Part shown: positions 54,346 through 62,512 of the stretch, in pieces
Layout of the letters: the number at the start of each line of letters is the position of its first letter
How positions within the stretch are numbered: the stretch's first letter is position 1
From: Thiobacillus sp.
GTDB lineage: Bacteria > Pseudomonadota > Gammaproteobacteria > Burkholderiales > Thiobacillaceae
Direction: 5' to 3'
DNA: 64,000 bases
NCBI GenBank assembly: GCA_024709425.1
Contig: JANJWS010000030.1
Span: forward strand, 1-64,000
Notes under the pieces: generated by a model
The model's database searches: none
What the model was told of the DNA's origin: nothing
What the model saw: the letters and a program-made list of their open reading frames with translations, nothing else
Translations under genes and position numbers: made by a program

Positions 54346-54375
54346 TTCATCGCCTCTGGAGAAGGCTCAAGCCAT

Positions 54376-55221
54376 TCAGGCCTTCTTGTTGCGGCGAGCC
54401 ATCCCACCCATGGCAAGCAGGGACAGACCGACCAGCGCCAGCGTGCCCGGCTCCGGCACGGAGAAGGTCGCGCTGCCGTCATGGTCAGACGTCAGCGTGA
54501 ACGTATCCGCACCATCCCACGTGAAGTCGCTCACGAAGATGTTGGTGTCGAAGCTCGCGGCGAACGTGATCGGCATCGCGATGCCACAGTTCGCCCAGAT
54601 ATCGTAGAAGCCATCCGAGCCGAGACAGGACGTCGTGCCCGAATGGATGAGGTTGTTGTAGCCAGGATCGACGCTGGTGAAATCCGCCACGCCGGTCAGA
54701 ACGGTGCTCACGCCGGTCGCGCCGCCGCCGGTGATCGCGATGTCCATGAAGTTGTTGAACGTGGTGCCGTCGAACGTGATGTAGAGCTCGAGCAGGCCCG
54801 GGCCATAGGTGAAGAGCGGAACGCCCGTGCCGGACACGCCGGTCACCACGCCAGCCAGGCCGGTCGTGGAGAAGCTCAGCAGCCAGCTGGAACCGTAGCC
54901 GTTGTTGCTGTTGGCGCCGAAGACTTCGTTCGGGGTGAAGCCCGTGACCATGTTGTTTGACAGCGGACCGACCACCAGCCCGCCATCGGTGAAGATCAGA
55001 TCACCGGCGCCGATCGCATCGTCATTGCTAGCAGGCGTTTCCAGAATGGTCGTCGTCGACTGGTAGGTGAACAGCAGTTCACCCTTCATCGACGTACAGG
55101 TCGCGCAAACCTGGCCGCTGTCCGTCATGCTGGCGTCAAAGCCGGTATCGATATAAAAAGGATCGGCCGAAGCACTGCCCATGGCCAACAGCAGAGAGGC
55201 AGCTAAGAGTGTCTTGTTCAT
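54376..55221 (-). CDS. PEP-CTERM sorted exported protein
   Basis: A 281-residue protein with a signal peptide (cleavage after ASA-D) and C-terminal tail VPEPGTLALVGLSLLAMGGMARRNKK, the exosortase sorting signal. The mature part is a Gly/Thr/Ser-rich beta domain, of the type often found with PEP-CTERM tails, with four Cys that could form two disulfides. The start at 55221 has AGGAG 7 nt upstream. It has two sigma-54/PEP-CTERM-box modules in tandem upstream and is flanked by enzyme genes on the other strand. Confidence 0.92.
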   Translation of the reverse strand: MNKTLLAASLLLAMGSASADPFYIDTGFDASMTDSGQVCATCTSMKGELLFTYQSTTTILETPASNDDAIGAGDLIFTDGGLVVGPLSNNMVTGFTPNEVFGANSNNGYGSSWLLSFSTTGLAGVVTGVSGTGVPLFTYGPGLLELYITFDGTTFNNFMDIAITGGGATGVSTVLTGVADFTSVDPGYNNLIHSGTTSCLGSDGFYDIWANCGIAMPITFAASFDTNIFVSDFTWDGADTFTLTSDHDGSATFSVPEPGTLALVGLSLLAMGGMARRNKKA

Positions 55222-55272
55222 TTCCGTGCTCCTATGAAACGATTGTAGAGAATTCTGCGATGACCAGTACCA

Positions 55273-55288
55273 AGCAAGCGCCATGCCA
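55273..55288 (-). promoter_or_regulatory. Sigma-54 promoter (proximal) of the third PEP-CTERM gene
   Basis: On the minus strand TGGCATG-GCGC-TTGCT, one mismatch to the consensus. The leader would be about 40 nt. Confidence 0.8.
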
Positions 55289-55361
55289 AAATTACAGCTT
55301 GTTGTTTACAAAGAACTTTTTCCGGACACCGTTCGAACATGGGAGGAATCGGAGCCCGGAG

Positions 55362-55376
55362 TGTAAAATTTACCGA
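55362..55376 (-). promoter_or_regulatory. PEP-CTERM box (proximal)
   Basis: On the minus strand TCGG-TAAAT-TTTACA, preceded by TTG. It ends 73 bp before the proximal -24 element, one helical turn closer than in the first two genes. Confidence 0.75.
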
Positions 55377-55459
55377 CAACCTGGAGGGGGCGATTGCATG
55401 ACCTGCCCAAGCCAACCATCCGTACGCCGATACCCATGCTTGTTCTGATCGAAGCTTAA

Positions 55460-55475
55460 GCACGAGGCGTACCAG
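55460..55475 (-). promoter_or_regulatory. Second, distal sigma-54-like promoter
   Basis: On the minus strand TGGTACG-CCTC-GTGCT, two mismatches but correct GG/GC spacing. It lies exactly 187 bp upstream of the proximal copy. No gene separates the two, so its transcript would run into the same PEP-CTERM gene. Confidence 0.55.
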
Positions 55476-55548
55476 GTACGGTATCCCATTGAATACAATG
55501 GACAATATTTATTCTTCCGGGGTGCAAGGCGAACAGGCGGGCACGAAC

Positions 55549-55563
55549 TGTAAACTTTTCCGA
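55549..55563 (-). promoter_or_regulatory. PEP-CTERM box (distal)
   Basis: On the minus strand TCGG-AAAAG-TTTACA, preceded by TTG as in the proximal box, exactly 187 bp upstream of it and 73 bp before the distal promoter. The 500-bp gap 55222-55721 holds these two modules and no supported gene. Confidence 0.7.
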
Positions 55564-55721
55564 CAACGTTGGCCCGCGGCTGCCCGTCACGGACACGTCG
55601 GCCCCATGCAAGCCCCGGCAGGGCGCCCCCCCGCAAAAAAACTTGCCCGGGGAATCAATTGGCGCGCCGAATGGTCGTTAACGTCAAGAGTGCGGTTTCC
55701 GGTGTTTTCGGCGGGGCTGCG

Positions 55722-55880
55722 ATGAACGATCCCGCCGTGACGCGCCGCGATGTGCGGGAGGAATCCGAACGTTTTCGATTTCCGGACAGCCGGGATGACT
55801 TCGACGACGTGCTTGCGCGCGACCGCAACGACAGGAACCGATCCATCCAGCGTATCCCCATCTTGCCAGGTGTCCCATGA
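55722..55880 (+). CDS. Possible 52-residue protein coupled to the methyltransferase
   Basis: A short frame starting ATG at 55722 ends with TGA overlapping the methyltransferase ATG (ATGA). It encodes a highly charged peptide rich in Arg and Asp (MNDPAVTRRD...) with about 75 percent G/C third positions, so it looks coding. GGGG lies 5-6 nt upstream. No family recognised; an in-frame ATG at 55671 would give 69 residues. Confidence 0.42.
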   Translation: MNDPAVTRRDVREESERFRFPDSRDDFDDVLARDRNDRNRSIQRIPILPGVP

Positions 55881-56755
55881 ACCTCCCCCGTCTATCGCTG
55901 TTGCCGACCTTTGTCCGGGAGCTGACGTCCAGCCAGACGCTTCCTCGCGAACCCGAGCCCGACGCCATCATGGACGATGCCCACCAGGTGGCGGCTTTCT
56001 CGGAGACGGGTCGCAAGGAAAGCACGCTGGCCGCGTCGTACCTGTTTCACACCGCGCGTGCCTCACAGGTCATCCAGGGGTGCCGTCGGGTGATCGACCT
56101 GGGTTGCGGTCCGGCGACCCAGCTGCTGCAGATCGCGGCGCTCAATCCGGACACCGAGTTCATCGGCGTCGACATGTCGGAAGAGATGTTGCGGCATGCG
56201 CGCAAGCACGTCGCGGAAGCAGGGATTGAGAACGTGAGCTTTCGCACGGGGGACATCACCCGTCTCGATCAATTCGAATCACATTCCATCGATGGGGTGA
56301 TCAGCACGGTCTCCCTGCACCATCTTCCCACTCTCGGCCACCTCGAGGCCTGCTTTCGCGAAATCAGCCGCGTCCTCACGCCTGATGGCGCGATCTATCT
56401 GGCCGATTTCGGGCGGCTCAAGTCACTCAAGTCAGTGATTTTCTTTGCCTACATGAACCGCGACCGTGATTCGCATCAACTGCTGCTCGACTATGAACGG
56501 TCACTGCGGGCCGCATTCCTGTTGGCGGATTTCGAGCGACTGGCACCCCAGTTGCCAGAATCCGTGGCGGTATTCAGCACGTTCAAGGTGCCCCTCTTGA
56601 TCGTTCTCAAGACCCCCGACCGGCCGCTGCCCGAATCCAAGATCCGCGCATTGAACGATGCGCGCCAGAACCTGAATCCGCGATTCAGGCACGACCTGGA
56701 CGACATGCGGGTCTTCTTCCGCCTCGGCGGACTCGGGAACGACCTCTTTCGGTAG
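55877..56755 (+). CDS. SAM-dependent class I methyltransferase
   Basis: A 292-residue soluble enzyme. SAM-binding motif I VIDLGCGPATQLLQIA (about 71-86), the acidic end of strand 2 (FIGVDMSEEML), motif II-like GDITRLDQF and the post-motif VISTVSLHHLPTLGHLEACFREISRVL are clear. The C-terminal ~100 residues are not family-typical. Substrate unknown; relatives act on small molecules or lipids. It lies between the divergent PEP-CTERM gene and the convergent FeeM-like synthase, 57 bp from the latter's stop. Confidence 0.87.
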   Translation: MNLPRLSLLPTFVRELTSSQTLPREPEPDAIMDDAHQVAAFSETGRKESTLAASYLFHTARASQVIQGCRRVIDLGCGPATQLLQIAALNPDTEFIGVDMSEEMLRHARKHVAEAGIENVSFRTGDITRLDQFESHSIDGVISTVSLHHLPTLGHLEACFREISRVLTPDGAIYLADFGRLKSLKSVIFFAYMNRDRDSHQLLLDYERSLRAAFLLADFERLAPQLPESVAVFSTFKVPLLIVLKTPDRPLPESKIRALNDARQNLNPRFRHDLDDMRVFFRLGGLGNDLFR

Positions 56756-56812
56756 CCGGGGCGCGGCCTTGCCGTGGCGGCAGTCGCCGCGAAGCGTTCG
56801 GCGCAAGCCCCG

Positions 56813-57601
56813 TCAGCCGCCCTGCAGTCGACGCGCAATCCCCAGTTCGTCCTCTTTCGAGAAACCGTAGGGGTAGAGTGAGCGCTCCCCGGGCGGTGGC
56901 GGCAGCACGCCGCCCAGTTCGGCAATCTTCTGCGCAATGTAGGCCATTTCGATGTGCAGCAGGACGGCAGGGGCCCCCACCCTGGGACACATCTTTTCGG
57001 GACCCAGTTGCGCATAGCCCAGCATGCGCTTGTAAAACAGCACATGACGCGGGTTGACCTCGATCACGAAATCCGTGTACTTGTGGATGTGATAGGCATA
57101 GATGAAGGCAATGTGGAACAGTGCCGCAAGCACCGCCTTCGAAGCCGTGCTCTCGTCCACCGCGAGCTTGGTCAATTCGGCGACCTTCTTGCCCCGGGCC
57201 CGCAACTGATCGACCTCTTCCCGGTAGAGTTCGTCGACCACCAGTCCCGGCGCGCCGTCCAGGCCCAGGGTCACGGTACCCGCAATCTTGTCGTCCTGGT
57301 GGGCGACCAACGTGATCCGGTTGGGGTCACGATTCACCTGCGCCGCCCCATAGCCACGCCAGGTATACATCTTCTCGATCAGCAGGCTGGCCGACTTGCG
57401 CCGATCCTCGTTGTGCGCGAGGCGGACCTTGAATTCCTGGCGGGTGACCCGCGTCGTATCCTCGACCTGCGCCTGGCTCTGGTCCAGGCACAGGTCCTTC
57501 AGGCGATAGGGCGACTGGAACGAAACAATGGTCTTGTCCCACTCGTCGGGCTCGCGCCGGCGCTTCCTGAAGCGGAAAAGAGAATCGTGAAAACTAGCCA
57601 T
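56813..57601 (-). CDS. FeeM-like N-acyl amino acid synthase / PEP-CTERM-associated acyltransferase
   Basis: A 262-residue GNAT-fold protein distantly like acyl-homoserine lactone synthases. Visible features: RLAHNEDRRKSASLLIEKMY, the strand pair ITLVAHQDDKIAGTVTLGLD, DELYREEVDQLRARGKKVAELTKLAVD and a C-terminal region EVNPRHVLFYKRMLGYAQLG. This is the pattern of FeeM-type synthases, which join an acyl-ACP chain to an amino acid, and of TIGR03694 acyltransferases linked to exosortase systems. Such synthases are known to co-occur with PEP-CTERM genes. Which amino acid is used cannot be read. It is in the same direction as hemB (110 bp gap, no terminator seen), so it may be partly co-transcribed. 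Confidence 0.8.
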   Translation of the reverse strand: MASFHDSLFRFRKRRREPDEWDKTIVSFQSPYRLKDLCLDQSQAQVEDTTRVTRQEFKVRLAHNEDRRKSASLLIEKMYTWRGYGAAQVNRDPNRITLVAHQDDKIAGTVTLGLDGAPGLVVDELYREEVDQLRARGKKVAELTKLAVDESTASKAVLAALFHIAFIYAYHIHKYTDFVIEVNPRHVLFYKRMLGYAQLGPEKMCPRVGAPAVLLHIEMAYIAQKIAELGGVLPPPPGERSLYPYGFSKEDELGIARRLQGG

Positions 57602-57711
57602 GTTGCTTGCCCCATGCGGGTGACGGAGCCCCACCCTGTCGCCGTCCGCGTGCTGTCGATACAGTCAATACTTCGACATGCCCACCGCAAAACTTGAGGA
57701 CACTCCGCAAT

Positions 57712-58749
<1,038 letters not shown>

Positions 58750-58779
58750 CTATTCGGCCGCGCAGGGTTCTATCGTACA

Positions 58780-58877
58780 GACGATTTGCGTCGTCTCCCG
58801 CTTTCCTCCCTGAGCGGGCTGCCTTAATCCCCTTAAGGCACCTTTGCCCCGATCCCTTCCCTTGATCGGGGCTTTTT
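58780..58877 (+). ncRNA. Candidate small RNA with C-rich hairpin loops (plus strand)
   Basis: Between the two minus-strand genes hemB and engB, the plus strand carries four hairpins in a row. H1: 58780-58784 with 58791-58795. H2: 58797-58802 with 58813-58818, loop TTCCTCCCTG. H3: 58821-58827 with 58833-58839, loop TCCCC. H4: 58846-58854 with 58864-58872, loop CCTTCCCTT, followed by TTTTT, a Rho-independent terminator. All stems are perfect. Three loops are C-rich and could pair with Shine-Dalgarno sequences. There is no plus-strand protein gene for the terminator to serve. A weak -10-like TATCGT lies at 58771-58776. It resembles in design the C-rich-loop sRNAs known from Xanthomonas, Neisseria and other betaproteobacteria. 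Confidence 0.68.
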
Positions 58878-59505
58878 ATTTCGGCGGGTCGACAGCTGTC
58901 GGCTGATCGATCCGCCCCTCAACGGCTGGCTGCAGCCAGGTTTCGATCTGCGCCGCCGCCTCGTCCGTCCCCAGCCGCGACAGGCTGGAAAACAATTGCA
59001 CAGAGACCTGCGGCGCCCCCGCCAGTTCCTGGCGAACGCGGCGCAGGGTCTGCGCCCGCTCGCTGTTCGACAGCTTGTCCGCCTTGGACAGCAGGATGTG
59101 CACCGGCTTGCCGGTGAGCGCGAACCAGTCGAGCATCTGACGGTCGAGTGCGGTCAGCGGATGCCGCGCATCCATGATCAACACCAGGCCGACCAGCGCC
59201 TCGCGCGTCTGCAGGTAGCGTGACAGCAGCGCTTCCCACTGCGCCTTGATGGCAGGCGGCACCTTGGCGTAGCCATAGCCGGGCAGATCGACCAGATAGA
59301 TCTCCGGCGCCAGGGCGAAGTAATTGATGAGCTGGGTGCGTCCCGGCGTCTTGGAGGTGAATGCCAGGCGATGCTTGCGGGTGAGCAGGTTGATCGCGCT
59401 GGATTTTCCGGCGTTGGAACGGCCGGCAAAGGCAATTTCGGCCCGACTGGCGGGCAGATCGCGCATGTGGGCGGCAGAGGTATGAAAATGGGCGCGATCG
59501 AGCAC
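58876..59505 (-). CDS. engB: Ribosome biogenesis GTPase EngB (YsxC/YihA)
   Basis: A 209-residue TRAFAC GTPase needed for large-subunit assembly. G1 GRSNAGKSS (28-36), the switch region [14 protein letters not shown]3 [11 protein letters not shown]4 LSKADKL and G5 SSLSR are present. No in-frame ATG lies at the expected distance; GTG at 59505 is chosen. An in-frame ATT at 59532 preceded by AAGGTAG is an odd alternative, and the ATG at 59466 would remove the conserved N-terminus. The stop codon overlaps the T-run of the opposite-strand sRNA terminator. Confidence 0.92.
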   Translation of the reverse strand: MLDRAHFHTSAAHMRDLPASRAEIAFAGRSNAGKSSAINLLTRKHRLAFTSKTPGRTQLINYFALAPEIYLVDLPGYGYAKVPPAIKAQWEALLSRYLQTREALVGLVLIMDARHPLTALDRQMLDWFALTGKPVHILLSKADKLSNSERAQTLRRVRQELAGAPQVSVQLFSSLSRLGTDEAAAQIETWLQPAVEGRIDQPTAVDPPK

Positions 59506-59522
59506 AGGCTTGGCAGTAACGG

Positions 59523-59564
59523 AGCTTGCAATTAAACTACCTTTTTTACTGAGTTTTGCAAGCT
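59523..59564. promoter_or_regulatory. Inverted repeat in the engB / cytochrome c4 divergent region
   Basis: AGCTTGCAA (59523-59531) is the exact complement of TTGCAAGCT (59556-59564), with a 24-bp spacer. The right arm ends 2 bp before the cytochrome c4 ribosome binding site (AGGAG 59567-59571). It could be an operator controlling either gene, or a leader stem. Confidence 0.4.
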
Positions 59565-59577
59565 TCAGGAGCTTTCG

Positions 59578-60192
59578 ATGAAATTTGCCTTCCCCCTGGC
59601 CGCCGCGGTCTTCGCTGCATTTCCCCTCGCTTCCTCGGCCGCGCCCTTGGGCAATGCCAAGGCCGCCGAGTCGATCGTGACCCAGGTCTGCATCGCCTGC
59701 CACGGTACCGACGGCAACAGCACCGCTGCCGCCAATCCCAACTTGGCGGGCATGAATGCGGAATACCTTTACAAGCAGCTCAGTGAATTCAAGTCGGGGG
59801 CACGCAAGAACGCCGTGATGGCGGGTATGGTTGCCAACCTGAGCGATCAGGACATGAAGAATCTTGCTACGCACTACAGCGCGCAGACGCCGAAGCCGGC
59901 GACGGCTGCGGATCAGGCGCTGGCACTTGCCGGGCAGAAGATCTATCGCGGCGGCGTGCAGGGCAGTGGCGTGCCGGCATGCGCGTCCTGCCATGGTGCC
60001 AAGGGTCAGGGCATCCCCGTGCAGTTCCCGCGCCTGGCTGGGCAGCACACCGACTATGTGTACGCCCAACTGAACGCCTTCCGCGTCGGCGAACGCAACA
60101 ACGACGCCGCCCGCATGATGCGCACGATCGCCGAAAAGATGACCGACGCCGACATGAAGGCAGTATCCGCCTACATCCAGGGCCTGCGTTGA
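59578..60192 (+). CDS. Dihaem cytochrome c4
   Basis: A 204-residue periplasmic electron carrier with a signal peptide (cleavage after SSA) and two cytochrome c domains, each with a haem site: CIACH (38-42) and CASCH (135-139), with Met ligands in the pattern following each. Length and tandem layout fit cytochrome c4, which donates electrons to terminal oxidases. AGGAG lies 7 nt before ATG. The downstream resB and ccsB genes attach haem to such proteins. Confidence 0.94.
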   Translation: MKFAFPLAAAVFAAFPLASSAAPLGNAKAAESIVTQVCIACHGTDGNSTAAANPNLAGMNAEYLYKQLSEFKSGARKNAVMAGMVANLSDQDMKNLATHYSAQTPKPATAADQALALAGQKIYRGGVQGSGVPACASCHGAKGQGIPVQFPRLAGQHTDYVYAQLNAFRVGERNNDAARMMRTIAEKMTDADMKAVSAYIQGLR

Positions 60193-60292
60193 GGCAGGAC
60201 ACCAGCCGCCGCTTTTTCCGACGCGTGCGACCGGGCATCCCGACCCGGACCCATCAGGGGGTGACGCCAGTCACCCCTTTTTGTTCCAAGCG

Positions 60293-62290
60293 ATGACTGC
60301 CGCTCCCACTTCCTTCGGCAAGGCCCTCTTCGAACTGTTGAGCTCGATGCGCTTCGCCATCAGCCTGCTGTCGATTCTTGCCGTGGCCTCGGCGGTCGGC
60401 ACGGTGCTCAAGCAGGCGGAACCGTACAACAACTACCTCATCCAGTTCGGTCCTTTCTGGTTCGAGGTGTTCGAAAAACTCGGCCTGTACGACGTCTACC
60501 ATGCCGGCTGGTTCCTGCTGATCCTCACCTTCCTCGTCGTTTCGACCAGCGTGTGCATCGTGCGCAACGCCCCGGGCTACCTGCGCGAGATGAGGAGTTT
60601 CCGCGAGCACGTTGCCGACACATCGCTCGCCGCTTTCAAACACCGCCACGAAGCGGCCACGACGCACGCGCCCGATGCGCTCGCCGACACCGCGCAAACC
60701 TACCTGCAGGGCTGCGGCTACGACGTCCGGCGCGTGGCGCGCGACGACGGCCTGCTGCTCGCGGCGCGCACCGGCCGCTGGAACCGCGCCGGGTATTTCC
60801 TCGCCCACGCCGCCATCGTGATGATCTGCATCGGTGGCCTGATGGATGGCAACCTGGTGTTCAAGGCGCAGCAGATGCTGGGGCTCAAGCAGGTCGAGAC
60901 GCGCGACCTCCCGCAAAGCCAGGTGCCGGCGATCTCGCGGCTGGCACCGACCAACCCCTCATTCCGCGGCGCGGTACAGATTCCCGAGGGCGGGCGCTCG
61001 AGCGTGGCCTTCCTCAACGTCGGCAAGGGTTATCTGGTACAGGACCTGCCCTTTGCCGTGGCGCTCAAGGCGTTCCGCATCGAACACTACGCCACCGGCC
61101 AGCCGAAGAGCTTCGAGAGCGACGTCGAACTCTACGACCGCGTCGGCAACAAGATCCGCGAGGCCACCATCGCGGTCAACCGCCCGCTGATCCACGACGG
61201 CATCGCCATCTACCAGGCGAGCTTCGCCGACGGCGGCACCCGCCTCACCCTGCGCGGCTGGAACCTGCTCGCACCGACCGCGTCGTCGTTCCCGGTGGAG
61301 GGTGCGGTGCACCAGACCAGCACGCTGGCCAGCGCGGCGGGGGACTACACGCTGGAATTCGTCGACTTCCGCCCGTTCAACGTCGAGAACATGGGCGGCG
61401 ATCCGGAAAGCGCGCGGGCGCCCATGCGCGTATTCAGCGAGACGCGTGCATTGCAGAACGTCGGCCCGAGTTTCCAGTACAAGCTGCGCGATGCACGCGG
61501 GCAGGCGCGCGAGTTCTCCAATTACATGCTGCCGCTGGAACTCGAAGGCCGCTGGTATCTCATGTCGGGGATGCGCGAGACACCGAACGAGGCCTTCCGC
61601 TACCTGCGCATGCCGCTCGATGCCGCGGGCGAGATCGACACCTTCATGCGCGTGCGCGGCGCAATGCTCAACACCGCGTTGCACCCGGAGATCGCCGCGC
61701 GCTTCGCCCGCCAGGCACTGCCGCAAGATGCGCGTGACAGCGCGCTCGAGACCCGGCTGAAGTTCAGCGCCACCCAGGTGCTGGCGCTGTTCGCCGAAGG
61801 CGGATTCCGCGCGCTGGGCGATTTCGTCGAGGCGCGCGTCCCGGAAACCGAGCGTGACAAGGCCGCCGCGACCTATCTGCGCATCCTCGAACTCGCTGCT
61901 TTCGAGGCGCTGCGGATCACCAACGCCGACGCCGGTCTGCCACCCCCCGGTACGGACGAGGCCACCGGCTGGCTGGTCCGCGACAGTCTTGCCAGCATCA
62001 GCGATCTGTTTGTCTTCGGCGCGCCGGTCTACCTGCAGCTGATGCAGTTCGACGAGGTGAAGGCGAGCGGCCTGCAGCTCACGCGTTCACCCGGCCAGAA
62101 CGTGGTCTACCTTGGCTCACTGCTGCTCACGCTCGGCGTATTCTTCATGTTCTACGTGCGCGAGCGCCGCATCTGGGTGCGGCTGCGGCCCGGCAGCGCG
62201 CTGCTGGCAATGTCCGCGGCGCGCCACACGCTCGATTTCGAGCAGGAATTCGCGCGCCACGCGCAGGCGCTGGATGCGCTCGCGAAGTGA
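60293..62290 (+). CDS. resB: Cytochrome c biogenesis protein ResB (Ccs1), System II
   Basis: A 665-residue membrane protein. Three N-terminal helices (about 15-40, 70-95, 165-190), a large periplasmic domain (about 200-600) and a final helix (about 610-630). FLVVSTSVCIVRNAPGYLREM is the typical end of helix 2. With CcsB it forms the haem transporter/ligase of System II. The ATG at 60293 is preferred to a TTG four codons upstream. Confidence 0.93.
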   Translation: MTAAPTSFGKALFELLSSMRFAISLLSILAVASAVGTVLKQAEPYNNYLIQFGPFWFEVFEKLGLYDVYHAGWFLLILTFLVVSTSVCIVRNAPGYLREMRSFREHVADTSLAAFKHRHEAATTHAPDALADTAQTYLQGCGYDVRRVARDDGLLLAARTGRWNRAGYFLAHAAIVMICIGGLMDGNLVFKAQQMLGLKQVETRDLPQSQVPAISRLAPTNPSFRGAVQIPEGGRSSVAFLNVGKGYLVQDLPFAVALKAFRIEHYATGQPKSFESDVELYDRVGNKIREATIAVNRPLIHDGIAIYQASFADGGTRLTLRGWNLLAPTASSFPVEGAVHQTSTLASAAGDYTLEFVDFRPFNVENMGGDPESARAPMRVFSETRALQNVGPSFQYKLRDARGQAREFSNYMLPLELEGRWYLMSGMRETPNEAFRYLRMPLDAAGEIDTFMRVRGAMLNTALHPEIAARFARQALPQDARDSALETRLKFSATQVLALFAEGGFRALGDFVEARVPETERDKAAATYLRILELAAFEALRITNADAGLPPPGTDEATGWLVRDSLASISDLFVFGAPVYLQLMQFDEVKASGLQLTRSPGQNVVYLGSLLLTLGVFFMFYVRERRIWVRLRPGSALLAMSAARHTLDFEQEFARHAQALDALAK

Positions 62291-62300
62291 CTCTTTTTTC

Positions 62301-62488
62301 ATCCGCGAAGGACGCGAAGAGGCGCGAAGAAATTCAAAACCGCTTGAGAGACATCGAACAATTCGCTACCCCGGCAAACGCTGGGGCCAGACGCTTGATT
62401 TCACCGGAACGACGGCAGTGGATTTGCTCCATATCTCTCTTCAGAATATCTGGGGTCTTCTTCGCGTCTCTTCGCGTCCTTCGCGGAT
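62301..62488. mobile_element. MITE-like element with 31-bp terminal inverted repeats between resB and ccsB
   Basis: The 31 bp at 62301-62331 are complementary to 62458-62488 with a single mismatch (30/31). The arms are built from a direct subrepeat GCGAAG/GACGCGAAG. The 126-bp centre has no open frame of note. The element fills almost the whole 222-bp gap between resB and ccsB. No target-site duplication is obvious. Repeats made of CGCGAAGGACGCGAAG units are common in bacterial intergenic DNA, so this may be a dispersed repeat pair instead of a true transposon derivative. Confidence 0.6.
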
Positions 62489-62512
62489 AACCAATATTTC
62501 TGGAAGTTCATC

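Noticed and set aside
55660-55675. TGGCGCG-CCGA-ATGGT before the small frame, considered as a plus-strand sigma-54 promoter
   Set aside because: The essential GC of the -12 element is GG here.
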